Source: Ramlibacter lithotrophicus (GTDB lineage: Bacteria; Pseudomonadota; Gammaproteobacteria; Burkholderiales; Burkholderiaceae_C). From it: 64,000 nucleotides of DNA. Below the pieces are notes generated by a model that was given only the letters and a program-made list of their open reading frames with translations, did no database searches and was not told the DNA's origin. Of the stretch, positions 8,139 to 17,151 are shown piece after piece. The translations under genes and the position numbers were made by a program. Each line of letters begins with the position of its first letter. Within the stretch, counting starts at the first letter, position 1. The DNA lies in contig NZ_VTOX01000002.1 of the NCBI RefSeq assembly GCF_012184415.1, forward strand, positions 496,001-560,000. The letters run 5' to 3'.

Positions 8139-9407
8139 TCAGGAGCGCGGCTGGTCCAGGTCGAAAGCGCGGTGCAGGGCCCGGACGGCCAGCTCCATGT
8201 ACTTCTCGTCGATCACCACCGAGGTCTTGATCTCGCTGGTGGAGATCATCTGGATGTTGATGCCCTCCTCGGAGAGGGCCCGGAACATCTTGCTGGCGAT
8301 GCCGACGTGGCTGCGCATGCCGATGCCGACGATGCTCACCTTGCAGATCTTGGTGTCGCCGGTCAGGCTGTCGGTGCCCAGCGCCGGCAGCACCTTCGCC
8401 TTGAGCAGCTCCATGGCGCGCGCATAGTCGTTGCGATGCACGGTGAAGCTGAAGTCGGTCTTCCCTTCCTTGGAGATGTTCTGGATGATCATGTCGACCT
8501 CGACGTTCGCCTCGGCGACCGCACCCAGGATGTTGTAGGCGATGCCCGGCTTGTCCGGCACGCCCAGGATCGAGATCTTGGCTTCGTCGCGGTTGAACGC
8601 GATGCCCGAGACAACGGCCTGTTCCATTTTTTCGTCTTCCTCAAAAGTGATCAAGGTGCCGGAGCGGGCCTCCTCGTCGATGGCTATGTCCCAAGGCGTG
8701 AAGCTCGAAAGCACGCGCAGGGGAACCTGGTACTTGCCGGCGAATTCCACGGAGCGGATCTGCAGCACCTTGGAGCCGAGCGACGCCATCTCCAGCATCT
8801 CCTCGAAGCTCACCGTGTGCAGGCGCCGGGCTTCCGGCACCACGCGCGGGTCGGTGGTGTAGACGCCGTCCACGTCGGTGTAGATCAGGCACTCGTCGGC
8901 CTTCATCGCCGCCGCCACCGCGACCGCGGAAGTGTCGCTGCCGCCGCGGCCCAGCGTCGTGATGTTGCCGTCCTCGTCGACACCCTGGAAGCCGGTGATG
9001 ATCACCACCTTGCCGGCGCCGAGGTCGGCGCGCACCTTCTTGTCGTCGATCGACTCGATGCGCGCCTTGGTGTAGGCCTTGTCGGTGCGGATCGGCACCT
9101 GCCAGCCGGCGTAGCTCACCGCCTCCAGGCCCTCGGCCTGCAGCGCCAGCGACAGCAGCCCGACGGACACCTGCTCGCCGGTGGAGGCCAGCATGTCGAG
9201 CTCGCGGCTCACCGAATCGGTGTGCTGGCCGGGCGCGACTTCCTTGGCCAGCGCCAGCAGGCGGTTGGTTTCGCCGCTCATGGCGCTGGGCACCACCACG
9301 AGCTGATGCCCCGCGCGGACCCACTTGGCGACGCGCTTGGCGACGTTGCGGATGCGCTCCGTGGAGCCCATCGACGTGCCGCCGTATTTGTGAACGATCA
9401 ATGCCAT
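8139..9407 (-). CDS. lysC: Aspartate kinase
   Basis: A 422-residue aspartokinase, the first step of the aspartate pathway to lysine, threonine and methionine (aspartate + ATP to aspartyl phosphate). The kinase domain starts MALIVHKYGGTSMGS, with the substrate/ATP-binding KYGGTS motif, and includes GRGGSDTSAVAVAAA near residue 170. Two C-terminal ACT domains (~265-420) carry the allosteric site for lysine/threonine. Start ATG at 9407 agrees with the family; an in-frame GTG-type extension upstream encodes unrelated residues. A good -10 sequence lies at 9476-9481. The gene is followed by tRNA-Ser. Confidence 0.97.
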   Translation of the reverse strand: MALIVHKYGGTSMGSTERIRNVAKRVAKWVRAGHQLVVVPSAMSGETNRLLALAKEVAPGQHTDSVSRELDMLASTGEQVSVGLLSLALQAEGLEAVSYAGWQVPIRTDKAYTKARIESIDDKKVRADLGAGKVVIITGFQGVDEDGNITTLGRGGSDTSAVAVAAAMKADECLIYTDVDGVYTTDPRVVPEARRLHTVSFEEMLEMASLGSKVLQIRSVEFAGKYQVPLRVLSSFTPWDIAIDEEARSGTLITFEEDEKMEQAVVSGIAFNRDEAKISILGVPDKPGIAYNILGAVAEANVEVDMIIQNISKEGKTDFSFTVHRNDYARAMELLKAKVLPALGTDSLTGDTKICKVSIVGIGMRSHVGIASKMFRALSEEGINIQMISTSEIKTSVVIDEKYMELAVRALHRAFDLDQPRS

Positions 9408-9475
9408 CGGAGGAGAACTTGTTGCGGCGGTTGGGGGAGTGTTTCGGGGCGGGCCGCACCGCGAAAAACCCGCCA

Positions 9476-9481
9476 ATTATA
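9476..9481 (-). promoter_or_regulatory. Candidate -10 element upstream of lysC
   Basis: A perfect TATAAT on the minus strand lies 69 bases before the lysC start, in the gap after tilS. No convincing TTGACA-like -35 is found at 16-18 bases spacing, so an activator or extended context may be needed. Confidence 0.4.
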
Positions 9482-9489
9482 GAAAACCC

Positions 9490-10503
9490 CTAGCCAGCCC
9501 GTCCGTTTGCGTCCACATCGGATGCGTGGTCCGTGATGTATCGCAAGGCGCCGTCGCGAAGTTCCACGCGGCCGGCCGCCACCCTGATCCGGATCGCATG
9601 GCCGCGCGTGGCGCAGGCAGCGACCTGGTCCAGCAGTTCCTCGAGCTGGGCGGCACTCGGCGCGGCGCCGTGCGCCGTGCGCAACCAGTGCCGCAGCGCA
9701 TTCGCCTGCCGCGCCCGAGACAGACTGCGCAACGCCGCCACGGCCGGCGGCGCACCGACCAGGGCCAGGTCGGCCGCAGCGATTTCGCCGAGCAGCTGCT
9801 GCGCCTGCGCAGCGTGCCGCGCGCTGCGGGAAAACGTCTCCCGGAACTGCGGGAATGCCCGCTGCAGCGCGGGCAGCACCTCGTGGCGGATGCGGCTGCG
9901 GGTGTACGCCGGATCGGCGTTCATGGGATCGTCGGCGAACGCGATCGCCTGCCCCCGCAGCCACTCGCGCAGCGCGTCGCCGCGCACCTGGAGCAGCGGC
10001 CGATGGAACGCGACGCCGTGGCGCTCGATGCGTGCCGCCATCGCGGCCAGCCCTGGCAGGCCGGCGCCACGGCTGAGGGCCAGCACCATCGTCTCCACCT
10101 GGTCGTCGGCGTGCTGGGCCAGCAGGACGGCCGCGAGACGGTGGGCGAGCGCCGCCTCCGCCAGCGCCGCGTACCTCGCCTTGCGCGCCGCGTCTTCCGG
10201 GCTCTCGCCGGGCTGATGCCGGGCATCGACTTGCGCCACGTGCAGCGGCACGCTCCACGCCTCGCAGGTGGCGCGGCAGCGGCGCTCGAATTCGTCGGCC
10301 GCGGCCTGCAGTCCGTGATGGACATGGATCGCGTGGACCTGCCCGGGCCAGCGCTGGACGGCCGCGGCGAGCAGCGCCGTCGAATCCGCGCCGCCGCTGA
10401 AGGCGACGGCGCAAGGCAAGGGAACGTCCAGGCCCTGCAGCGCGGCGAGGGCCGGGTTGTCGGCACTAACGGGCGTCGGCCTTGGTGTCGGTGAAGCGGC
10501 CAT
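9490..10503 (-). CDS. tilS: tRNA(Ile)-lysidine synthase
   Basis: A 337-residue enzyme that converts C34 of the tRNA-Ile(CAU) anticodon to lysidine using lysine and ATP, allowing AUA decoding. The PP-loop motif is [13 protein letters not shown] (residues ~33-45). Further N-terminal domain motifs include [12 protein letters not shown] and [12 protein letters not shown]. The C-terminal part is shorter than in E. coli TilS, typical of Burkholderiales. The start at 10503 lies inside the 3' end of accA (38-base overlap); a start a few codons later is possible. The gene is in the leftward run cysS-alkA-accA-tilS-lysC. Confidence 0.93.
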   Translation of the reverse strand: MAASPTPRPTPVSADNPALAALQGLDVPLPCAVAFSGGADSTALLAAAVQRWPGQVHAIHVHHGLQAAADEFERRCRATCEAWSVPLHVAQVDARHQPGESPEDAARKARYAALAEAALAHRLAAVLLAQHADDQVETMVLALSRGAGLPGLAAMAARIERHGVAFHRPLLQVRGDALREWLRGQAIAFADDPMNADPAYTRSRIRHEVLPALQRAFPQFRETFSRSARHAAQAQQLLGEIAAADLALVGAPPAVAALRSLSRARQANALRHWLRTAHGAAPSAAQLEELLDQVAACATRGHAIRIRVAAGRVELRDGALRYITDHASDVDANGRAG

Positions 10504-11443
10504 AGCTTTGCAGCCGCTCGTAGCGCCGCTCCAGCAACTCGCGCACCTTGAGGTCGGCGAGTTGCCGCCAGGCGTCGTTCAGCGCGCGCTTGAGGAAGGC
10601 AGCCGTCTGCTTGTGGTCGCGGTGGGCGCCGCCCACGGGCTCGTTGACGATCTTGTCGACGAGGCCCAGCGCCTTGAGCCGGTGGGCCGTGATGCCCATG
10701 GCGTCGGCGGCGTCCTGCGCCTTCTCCGAAGTCTTCCAGAGGATCGACGCACAGCCCTCCGGGCTGATCACGGAGTAGATCGAGTACTGCAGCATCAGCA
10801 CCTGGTCGGCCACCGAGATCGCCAGCGCGCCGCCGGAGCCGCCCTCGCCGATCACCGTCGTGATGATCGGCACCTCGAGCTGGCACATCTCGAAGATGTT
10901 GCGGCCGATCGCCTCGGACTGGCCGCGCTCCTCGGCGTCGATGCCGGGATAGGCCCCGGGTGTGTCGACGAACGTGAAGACGGGCAGCTTGAACTTCTCG
11001 GCCGTCTTCATCAGGCGCAGCGCCTTGCGATAGCCCTCCGGCCGGCTCATCCCGAAGTTGCGCAGCGCGCGCTCCTTGGTGTCGCGGCCCTTCTGCTGTC
11101 CCAGCACCATGCAGGGATTGCCGTTGAAGCGCGCCAGTCCGCCGACGATCGACAGGTCGTCGGCGAAATGGCGGTCGCCGTGCAGTTCGATGAAATCCGT
11201 GAAGATCTCGGCCACGTAGTCGAGCGTGTACGGCCGCTCCGGGTGGCGCGCGATCTTCGTGATCTGCCACGGGGTCAGGTCGCTGTAGATGTCCTTCGTG
11301 AGCTGCAGGCTCTTCTTGGAGAGCTGGTCGATCTCCTCGGAGATGTCGACCGCCGACTCCGTCTGCACGTACCGCAGTTCCTCGATCTTGGTCTCGAGTT
11401 CCGCGATCGGCTGTTCGAAATCCAGGAAAGTCCTCTTCGCCAA
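10466..11443 (-). CDS. accA: Acetyl-CoA carboxylase carboxyltransferase subunit alpha
   Basis: A 325-residue alpha subunit of the acetyl-CoA carboxylase transferase, which with AccD moves the carboxyl group from biotin to acetyl-CoA to make malonyl-CoA for fatty acid synthesis. Family sequence runs from [13 protein letters not shown] at the N-terminus through [10 protein letters not shown] and [18 protein letters not shown] to [11 protein letters not shown], the oxyanion/CoA region. The start is taken as TTG at 11443 because homologues begin M-(A/T)-K-(K/R)-TFLDFEQ and the frame extends upstream only with unrelated sequence. Encoded 77 bases after the glycosylase gene. Confidence 0.95.
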   Translation of the reverse strand: MAKRTFLDFEQPIAELETKIEELRYVQTESAVDISEEIDQLSKKSLQLTKDIYSDLTPWQITKIARHPERPYTLDYVAEIFTDFIELHGDRHFADDLSIVGGLARFNGNPCMVLGQQKGRDTKERALRNFGMSRPEGYRKALRLMKTAEKFKLPVFTFVDTPGAYPGIDAEERGQSEAIGRNIFEMCQLEVPIITTVIGEGGSGGALAISVADQVLMLQYSIYSVISPEGCASILWKTSEKAQDAADAMGITAHRLKALGLVDKIVNEPVGGAHRDHKQTAAFLKRALNDAWRQLADLKVRELLERRYERLQSYGRFTDTKADAR

Positions 11444-11520
11444 GTTCGGCTCCTCTTCGCCCGCCGGACCCTGCGTTCGCCCCTCTTGGGGAGCACGGCA
11501 GGCGCCGCGGCCGTGGTTGT

Positions 11521-12159
11521 TCAATACTCGACCGGCAGCGGATCCAGCGATCGCCAAATATACCAAGTGGCGACGCTGCAATACGGCGCCCAGGCGGCGG
11601 CCACTTCCCGGGCGTCGCTGCGGCTGACCGGGTCGCCCGAGAAATAGTTGCGGCTGATGCCGTTGATGAGCCCCACGTCGTCCAGCGGCAGCACGTTGGG
11701 CCGCATCAGGTGGAAGATCAGGAACATCTCCGCCGTCCAGCGACCTATGCCCCGGATGCCGACCAGCTCGGCGATGATCTCGTCGTCGCTCATCGCCTCC
11801 CAAGCCTCCGGCCGGATGGCGCCGCAGTCGAAGTGCAGGGCCAGGTCCACCAGGTACTCGATCTTGCGCGCGGACAGCCCCGCCGCCTGCATGTCGTCCA
11901 CCTTGAGCTTCAGCACGTTGCCCGGCGACATGCGCCGCGGCAGCGTCGCGAAACGGTCCCACACGGTCTGGGCCGCCTTCACCGAGATCTGCTGGCCGAC
12001 GATGCTGCGGGCGAGCGTCGTGAATGCGTCGCCGCGCGAGCGCAGGCAGGCGTCGCCGAACTGCGGGATCAGCCGCTTCATGACGCGGTCCTTGCGCGTG
12101 AGGTGGCGGCAGGCCTCCCCCCAGTACTCCGGGGGCGGGACGACGATCTGTTCGGGCAT
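11521..12159 (-). CDS. DNA-3-methyladenine glycosylase, AlkA-like (HhH-GPD)
   Basis: A 212-residue helix-hairpin-helix GPD glycosylase that starts base-excision repair by removing alkylated purines. The helix-hairpin-helix is [18 protein letters not shown] (about residues 137-155), followed by the catalytic aspartate in [22 protein letters not shown] near residue 50 is another family marker. It lacks the extra N-terminal domain of E. coli AlkA, as do most compact AlkA2-type enzymes. It starts 5 bases after the cysS stop, so it is co-transcribed with cysS. Confidence 0.88.
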   Translation of the reverse strand: MPEQIVVPPPEYWGEACRHLTRKDRVMKRLIPQFGDACLRSRGDAFTTLARSIVGQQISVKAAQTVWDRFATLPRRMSPGNVLKLKVDDMQAAGLSARKIEYLVDLALHFDCGAIRPEAWEAMSDDEIIAELVGIRGIGRWTAEMFLIFHLMRPNVLPLDDVGLINGISRNYFSGDPVSRSDAREVAAAWAPYCSVATWYIWRSLDPLPVEY

Positions 12160-12164
12160 ACGGC

Positions 12165-13541
12165 TCAAGCAGCAGACTCCCAGGTGGTCCCCGCCGCCGA
12201 GTCCTTCAGCACGATCCCCTGCGCCAGCAGGTCCTGGCGGATGCGGTCGGCCGCGCCGAAGTCCTTCGCCTTCTTGGCGGCCGCGCGCTCGGCGATCAGC
12301 CGTTCGATGGTGGCTTCGTCCAGGCGCGACCCGGCGCGCAGGAACGCCCGGGGATCGCCCTGCAGCAGTCCGAGGCAGCCACCCAGCGCCTTGAGCAGGC
12401 TGGCGAGTTCGGACGACTTGCCGCGATTGACTTCCGCGGCGAGTTCGAACAGCGCCGCCACCGCCTCGGGCGTCGCGAAATCGTCGTCCATCGCCGCCTT
12501 GAACTTCGCCGCGAACGGGTTGGTCCAGTCGATCGCCACCGCAGCCGGGGCCACGGAGTCGAGGGCGGTGTAGAGGCGCTTGAGCGCCGCCCGGGCGTCC
12601 TCCAGGTGCACGTCGCTGTAGTTCAGCGGACTGCGGTAATGGGCGCGCACGATGAAGAAGCGCAGCGTTTCCGCGTCGAACTTCTCCAGCACTTCGCGGA
12701 TGGTGAAGAAGTTGCCCAGGGACTTCGACATCTTCTCGTTGTCGACGTTGACGAAGCCGTTGTGCATCCAGAAGCGCGCCAGCGGCTGGCCGTTGGCGCC
12801 TTCGCTCTGCGCGATCTCGTTCTCGTGGTGCGGAAACTGCAGGTCGGCCCCGCCGCCGTGGATGTCGAAGGTCTTGCCCAGCAGCGCGCACGACATCGCC
12901 GAGCACTCGATGTGCCAGCCCGGCCGGCCCTTGCCGTAGACGCTGTCCCATTGGGCGTCGGCGGGCTCGGTCGGCTTGGCGGCCTTCCACAGCACGAAGT
13001 CGAGCGGATCTTCCTTGCCCTCCAGCACGGCCACGCGCTCGCCGGCGTGCAGCTCGTCGAGCGACTTGCCGGAGAGCTTGCCGTAGCCGGGGAAGCGGCG
13101 GACGGCGTAATTGACGTCGCCGCCGGGCGTGCGGTACGCGAGGCCCTTGCCTTCGAGCTGTCCCACCAGGTCCAGCATCTGCGGCACGTAGTCGGTGGCG
13201 CGCGGGTCGTGCGTGGGCCGCTCGATGCCCAGCGCGTCGAAGTCGCGGTACATCCCGGCGATCATGCGGTCGGTGAGGCCCCGCACCGTCTCGCCGTTCT
13301 CCACCGCGCGCCGGATGATCTTGTCGTCGATATCGGTGATATTGCGCACGAAGGTGACGCGATAACCACTCGCCTTCAGCCACCGCTGGATCACGTCGAA
13401 CGCCACGTTCGCGCGCGCATGGCCGACGTGGCACACGTCGTACACCGTCAGGCCGCACACATACATCCGCACGTGACCCGCCTCGAGCGGAGAAAAATCT
13501 TCCGTGGCACGCGAGAGCGTGTTGTAGATGCGAAGGCTCAT
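12165..13541 (-). CDS. cysS: Cysteinyl-tRNA synthetase
   Basis: A 458-residue class I synthetase that charges tRNA-Cys. The HIGH-type motif is [10 protein letters not shown] near residue 35 and the KMSKS motif is intact (KMSKSLGNF, ~270). Zinc ligands include the cysteine of YVCGLTVYD and those near [11 protein letters not shown] at 13541 (MSLRIYNTL) matches the family start; the open frame continues upstream but without similarity. First gene of the leftward run; it diverges from the TPR gene, with about 158 bases between starts that must hold both promoters. Confidence 0.97.
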   Translation of the reverse strand: MSLRIYNTLSRATEDFSPLEAGHVRMYVCGLTVYDVCHVGHARANVAFDVIQRWLKASGYRVTFVRNITDIDDKIIRRAVENGETVRGLTDRMIAGMYRDFDALGIERPTHDPRATDYVPQMLDLVGQLEGKGLAYRTPGGDVNYAVRRFPGYGKLSGKSLDELHAGERVAVLEGKEDPLDFVLWKAAKPTEPADAQWDSVYGKGRPGWHIECSAMSCALLGKTFDIHGGGADLQFPHHENEIAQSEGANGQPLARFWMHNGFVNVDNEKMSKSLGNFFTIREVLEKFDAETLRFFIVRAHYRSPLNYSDVHLEDARAALKRLYTALDSVAPAAVAIDWTNPFAAKFKAAMDDDFATPEAVAALFELAAEVNRGKSSELASLLKALGGCLGLLQGDPRAFLRAGSRLDEATIERLIAERAAAKKAKDFGAADRIRQDLLAQGIVLKDSAAGTTWESAA

Positions 13542-13699
13542 GGACGGTGGCGGGCGCGGCGTAGGGGTGGGCCGCGCGGTCGGGACAGCTGGTTGTGGGG
13601 GGAGTGGCCTGGGGCTCGCGCGGGGGAGCCGGCAGCTACAATGCAGCGCAGTATATAGCCGCGGTTTGGCCATTGTCAGCCGCCACACGTCCTCTTTCC

Positions 13700-14251
13700 A
13701 TGACTGCTGCGCCGCGCTTTCCTTCGCACTGCCTGCGCCTGCTCACGCTGGCCGCCGCCATGGCGTGGACGACCCTCGCGCTGGCCGACGACTACGCGGG
13801 CGTCAACGCGCTGATCCGCTCGGGCCAGGCCGCCGCCGCCATCGCCAAGGCCGACGAGTACCTGGCCGCGAAGCCGCGCGATCCGCAGATGCGCTTCCTC
13901 AAGGGCGTGGCGCAGTCCGAGGCGGGCCGCACCGCCGACGCGATCGCCACGTTCTCCGCGCTCAACGCCGACTATCCCGAGCTGCCCGAGCCGTACAACA
14001 ACCTCGCGGTGCTCCATGCCGGGCAGGCACAGTTCGAAAAGGCGCGGGCGGCGCTGGAGATGGCGGTGCGCGTCAATCCCCGCTACGCCGTGGCGCACGA
14101 GAACCTCGGCGACGTGTACGCCAGGCTGGCCGCGGTCGAATACGCGAAGGCACAACAGCTCGACGCCGCCAACACGACCGTCGCTCCCAAGCTGACGCTG
14201 ATCCGCCAGCTCTTCGAGCGGCCGCGTGCGCAGGCGGCGCCGCCGCGCTGA
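13700..14251 (+). CDS. Exported tetratricopeptide-repeat protein
   Basis: A 183-residue protein with an N-terminal signal peptide (residues 1-30, ending in TLALA followed by DDYAG) and about three tetratricopeptide repeats between residues 35 and 150, for example [20 protein letters not shown] and [21 protein letters not shown] arrays mediate protein-protein contacts, so a periplasmic scaffolding role is inferred. It precedes two cyclophilin genes in the same direction (125 bases to the first), a common arrangement in Comamonadaceae. A TACAAT at 13637-13642 is a plausible -10. Partner unknown. Confidence 0.8.
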   Translation: MTAAPRFPSHCLRLLTLAAAMAWTTLALADDYAGVNALIRSGQAAAAIAKADEYLAAKPRDPQMRFLKGVAQSEAGRTADAIATFSALNADYPELPEPYNNLAVLHAGQAQFEKARAALEMAVRVNPRYAVAHENLGDVYARLAAVEYAKAQQLDAANTTVAPKLTLIRQLFERPRAQAAPPR

Positions 14252-14375
14252 ATCCCGCCGGGCCGCGGCGCCGCAGAGCTGCGCCGGCCGCGCGGGCCCG
14301 CTACCATCTCGGTTGCCTTCGCGCCGTTTCGCACGCAGGCAAATGCCAGTTCGTCCCTGAAGGAGTGATGTGCCG

Positions 14376-15053
14376 ATGACCCGTTTCACCCGCCGCGCGG
14401 CGGCCCTCGCCATGTGTCTCGCGCTCGCCGCCGGCACCAGCGCCTTCGCCGCCGACGCGCCGCAGGTCAGGTTCTCGACAACCGCGGGCGAGTTCGTCGT
14501 CGAGGTGTATCCTGACAAGGCGCCGAAGACAGTGGAGAACTTCCTGCGCTACGTCAAGGACAAGCACTACGACGGCACGATCTTCCACCGCGTCATCGAC
14601 AACTTCATGGTCCAGGGCGGCGGCTACGACAAGCGCTACGCGCAGAAGCCCACTCGTCCGCCCGTGCCGCACGAAGGGCGCGAGGCGCTCGCCAAGGGCG
14701 GCCCGAAGAACGTGCGCGGAACGCTCGCGATGGCACGCACCAGCGACCCGAACTCCGCGTCGGCGCAGTTCTTCATCAACGTCAAGGACAACGCGTTCCT
14801 TGACCCGGTCCTGATCCCGCCGGGCGACCCGGTGCCGCGCTTCGAGTACCAGGGCCGCGTGTACCTCAACGAAGCGCGCGCGACGCTGGAGAAGGCACCG
14901 CAGCTGTACGGGTACACCGTGTTCGGCAAGGTCGTGAGCGGGATGGACGTAGTCGACCGCATCAAGGCGACGCCGACCGGCCCCGGCGGCCCGTTTCCGA
15001 GCGACGTGCCCACCACGCCGGTCGTGATCGAGTCCGCCACGCTGGTCAAGTAA
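14376..15053 (+). CDS. Periplasmic peptidyl-prolyl isomerase, cyclophilin type (PpiA-like)
   Basis: A 225-residue cyclophilin with a cleavable signal peptide ([16 protein letters not shown] then ADAPQ), placing it in the periplasm. It catalyses cis-trans isomerisation of prolyl bonds during folding of exported proteins. Core motifs are [14 protein letters not shown] (catalytic Arg), [10 protein letters not shown] and [17 protein letters not shown]. The ATG at 14376 has AGGAG ten bases upstream; an in-frame GTG two codons earlier is possible. An insertion around [19 protein letters not shown] (residues ~150-170) is longer than in the cytosolic copy that follows. Confidence 0.9.
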   Translation: MTRFTRRAAALAMCLALAAGTSAFAADAPQVRFSTTAGEFVVEVYPDKAPKTVENFLRYVKDKHYDGTIFHRVIDNFMVQGGGYDKRYAQKPTRPPVPHEGREALAKGGPKNVRGTLAMARTSDPNSASAQFFINVKDNAFLDPVLIPPGDPVPRFEYQGRVYLNEARATLEKAPQLYGYTVFGKVVSGMDVVDRIKATPTGPGGPFPSDVPTTPVVIESATLVK

Positions 15054-15096
15054 CGCATCGGCGGCCCCGCCGCCTCCACCACAACGAAGGAATCCC

Positions 15097-15603
15097 ATGA
15101 GCAACCCCAAGGTCGAACTGCACATCGCCGGCTACGGCGTGATCACCCTCGAGATCGACGAACAGAAGGCGCCCAAGTCGGCCGCCAATTTCCTCGAGTA
15201 CGTGCGCAAGGGCCACTACGACAACACGATCTTCCACCGCGTGATCCCGGGCTTCATGGTCCAGGGCGGCGGCTTCGAGCCGGGCATGAAGCAGAAGCCC
15301 ACCGGCAAGGAGATCGAGAACGAGGCCAACAACGGCCTGAAGAACGACAACTACACGGTCGCGATGGCGCGCACGCAGGCGCCGCACTCGGCCACCGCGC
15401 AGTTCTTCATCAACGTGGCCGACAACGACTTCCTGAACCACACGTCGCCGACCCCGCAAGGCTGGGGCTACGCGGTGTTCGGCAAGGTCGTCTCCGGCCA
15501 GGACGTCGTCGACCGGATCAAGGCCGTGAAGACCGGCCGCAAGGGCTTCCACGACGACGTGCCGCTGCAGGACGTGGTGATCGAGAAGGCCGTCGTGGCC
15601 TGA
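15097..15603 (+). CDS. ppiB: Cytosolic peptidyl-prolyl isomerase B (cyclophilin)
   Basis: A 168-residue single-domain cyclophilin without signal peptide, hence cytosolic. The active-site signature is [16 protein letters not shown] with catalytic Arg, plus [16 protein letters not shown] and [15 protein letters not shown]. It probably arose alongside the upstream periplasmic copy, 43 bases away, giving one isomerase for each compartment from one transcript. AAGGAA precedes the ATG by 5 bases. Confidence 0.95.
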   Translation: MSNPKVELHIAGYGVITLEIDEQKAPKSAANFLEYVRKGHYDNTIFHRVIPGFMVQGGGFEPGMKQKPTGKEIENEANNGLKNDNYTVAMARTQAPHSATAQFFINVADNDFLNHTSPTPQGWGYAVFGKVVSGQDVVDRIKAVKTGRKGFHDDVPLQDVVIEKAVVA

Positions 15604-15613
15604 AACGCGCCTG

Positions 15614-16387
15614 GTGCAAGTGCAGCCGGATCGGCCGTTCCCCGAAGTCGAGGCGCCCGCCGCGTGGCGCACGATCGACTTCATCTCGGACCTGCACCTG
15701 CAGCCGGCGGAACCCGCGACCTTCGAAGCGTGGCGCCGCTACATGGGAGCTACCCCGGCCGACGCGGTGTTCATCCTGGGCGACCTGTTCGAAGTCTGGG
15801 TGGGTGACGACGCTGCCGCCAAGGCGGGCTTCGCCGCCCAATGCGCCCAGGTCATCCGATCGACGGCCGAACGGGCAGCGGTCTTCTTCATGCCCGGCAA
15901 CCGGGACTTCCTGGTCGGCCAGCGCTTCCTGAAGACCTGCCGCGCGAAACTGCTCGCCGATCCGTCGGTGCTGCAGTTCGACGGCCGCCGCTGGCTGCTC
16001 ACGCATGGCGACGCCTTGTGCCTCGCCGACGCCGAATACATGGAATTCCGGGCCCAGGTCCGCGATCCGGCCTGGCAGCAGCAGTTCCTCGCCAAGCCGC
16101 TGGCCAGCCGCGAGGCGATCGCGCGGGCGCTGCGCCAGCAGAGCGAAGACCGCAAGCGGCGCGAGGCGGAGTACGCTGACGTCGACGGCGCCGCCGCGCT
16201 GGCGTGGCTGGACGCCGCCCGGGCGCAGACGCTGGTGCACGGTCACACCCACCGGCCCGGCGATCACCTGCTGGGGCCGCGCGGCTGGCGCGCCGTGCTG
16301 AGCGACTGGGACGCCCGGGCCGACCCGCCGCGCCAGCAGGTCCTGCGCCTCACCGTAGCGGGGCTGCAGCGCATCAATCTCGACTGA
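15614..16387 (+). CDS. lpxH: UDP-2,3-diacylglucosamine diphosphatase
   Basis: A 257-residue calcineurin-like phosphoesterase of lipid A biosynthesis that hydrolyses UDP-2,3-diacylglucosamine to 2,3-diacylglucosamine 1-phosphate. All metal-binding motifs are visible in order: DLHL, GDLFEVW, GNRDFL, THGD and HGHTHRP. Start is GTG at 15614, giving the N-terminal extension MQVQPDRPFPEVEAP before the metallo core. The next gene starts on its stop codon (TGATG), so it belongs to the ppiA-ppiB-lpxH-mtfA transcript. Confidence 0.95.
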   Translation: MQVQPDRPFPEVEAPAAWRTIDFISDLHLQPAEPATFEAWRRYMGATPADAVFILGDLFEVWVGDDAAAKAGFAAQCAQVIRSTAERAAVFFMPGNRDFLVGQRFLKTCRAKLLADPSVLQFDGRRWLLTHGDALCLADAEYMEFRAQVRDPAWQQQFLAKPLASREAIARALRQQSEDRKRREAEYADVDGAAALAWLDAARAQTLVHGHTHRPGDHLLGPRGWRAVLSDWDARADPPRQQVLRLTVAGLQRINLD

Positions 16388-17151
16388 TGTTCGACTGGCT
16401 CCGCCGCCGCCCTTCCGCACCGGTCGTGCCGGATGCGCTGTGGGGGGAGGTGCTTTCCCGATTCCCTTTTCTTTCGGACCGCGCCGAACCGGATGTGGCA
16501 CGGCTGCGCGAGTTGGCCGGCCAGTTCCTCGCCACCAAGGAGTTCCACGGCGCCAACGGCTTCGTCATCACCGACGCGGTCGCGCTCTCGATCGCGGCGC
16601 AGGCGGTGCTGCCGGTGCTGCGGCTCGGCCTCGCCTGGTACGACGATTTCGTGGGCATCGTCGTGCACCCAGGGGAAGTGCTGGCTCGCCGCACGGCCAC
16701 CGATGATTTCGGCGTCGTGCACCATTACGACGAGGTGCTCGCCGGCGAGGCCATGCACCAGGGGCCGGTGATGCTCAGCTGGTCGGACGTCGCCGGCGCC
16801 GGCGCGGCGGCGGAGGAAGGCTATAACGTCGTGATCCACGAGTTCGTGCACAAGATCGACATGCGCGACGGCGCCCCCGACGGCTGCCCGCCGCTGCCGT
16901 CGGCGGCCGCCCGCCGGCGCTGGCTGGAAACGATGCAGGCCGAGTACGACGCGTTCCGCGAGCGGGTGGTGATCGCCGAGCGCTTCGGCGGCGAGGCCAC
17001 CTGGCTCGACCCCTACGGCGCGGAGTCCGTCGACGAGTTCTTCGCCGTCGCCTGCGAAGCCTTCTTCGTCAACCGGCCGCGGTTCGAGGCCGAGTTTCCC
17101 CGGCTCGCGCCGCTGCTGGCGGGCTTCTTCAGCGGCGCAGCAGCGTCCTGA
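16387..17151 (+). CDS. mtfA: M90-family zinc peptidase, MtfA-like
   Basis: A 254-residue cytosolic zinc metallopeptidase related to MtfA, which in E. coli is an aminopeptidase that interacts with the glucose regulator Mlc. The zinc site is VIHEFVHKIDMRDG (HExxH, ~residues 152-165) and the third ligand is in ESVDEFFAVACEAFF, typical of the family. The ATG overlaps the lpxH stop by one base. The 3' end overlaps the convergent DUF349 gene by 23 bases. Whether an Mlc homologue exists in this organism cannot be seen. Confidence 0.88.
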   Translation: MFDWLRRRPSAPVVPDALWGEVLSRFPFLSDRAEPDVARLRELAGQFLATKEFHGANGFVITDAVALSIAAQAVLPVLRLGLAWYDDFVGIVVHPGEVLARRTATDDFGVVHHYDEVLAGEAMHQGPVMLSWSDVAGAGAAAEEGYNVVIHEFVHKIDMRDGAPDGCPPLPSAAARRRWLETMQAEYDAFRERVVIAERFGGEATWLDPYGAESVDEFFAVACEAFFVNRPRFEAEFPRLAPLLAGFFSGAAAS

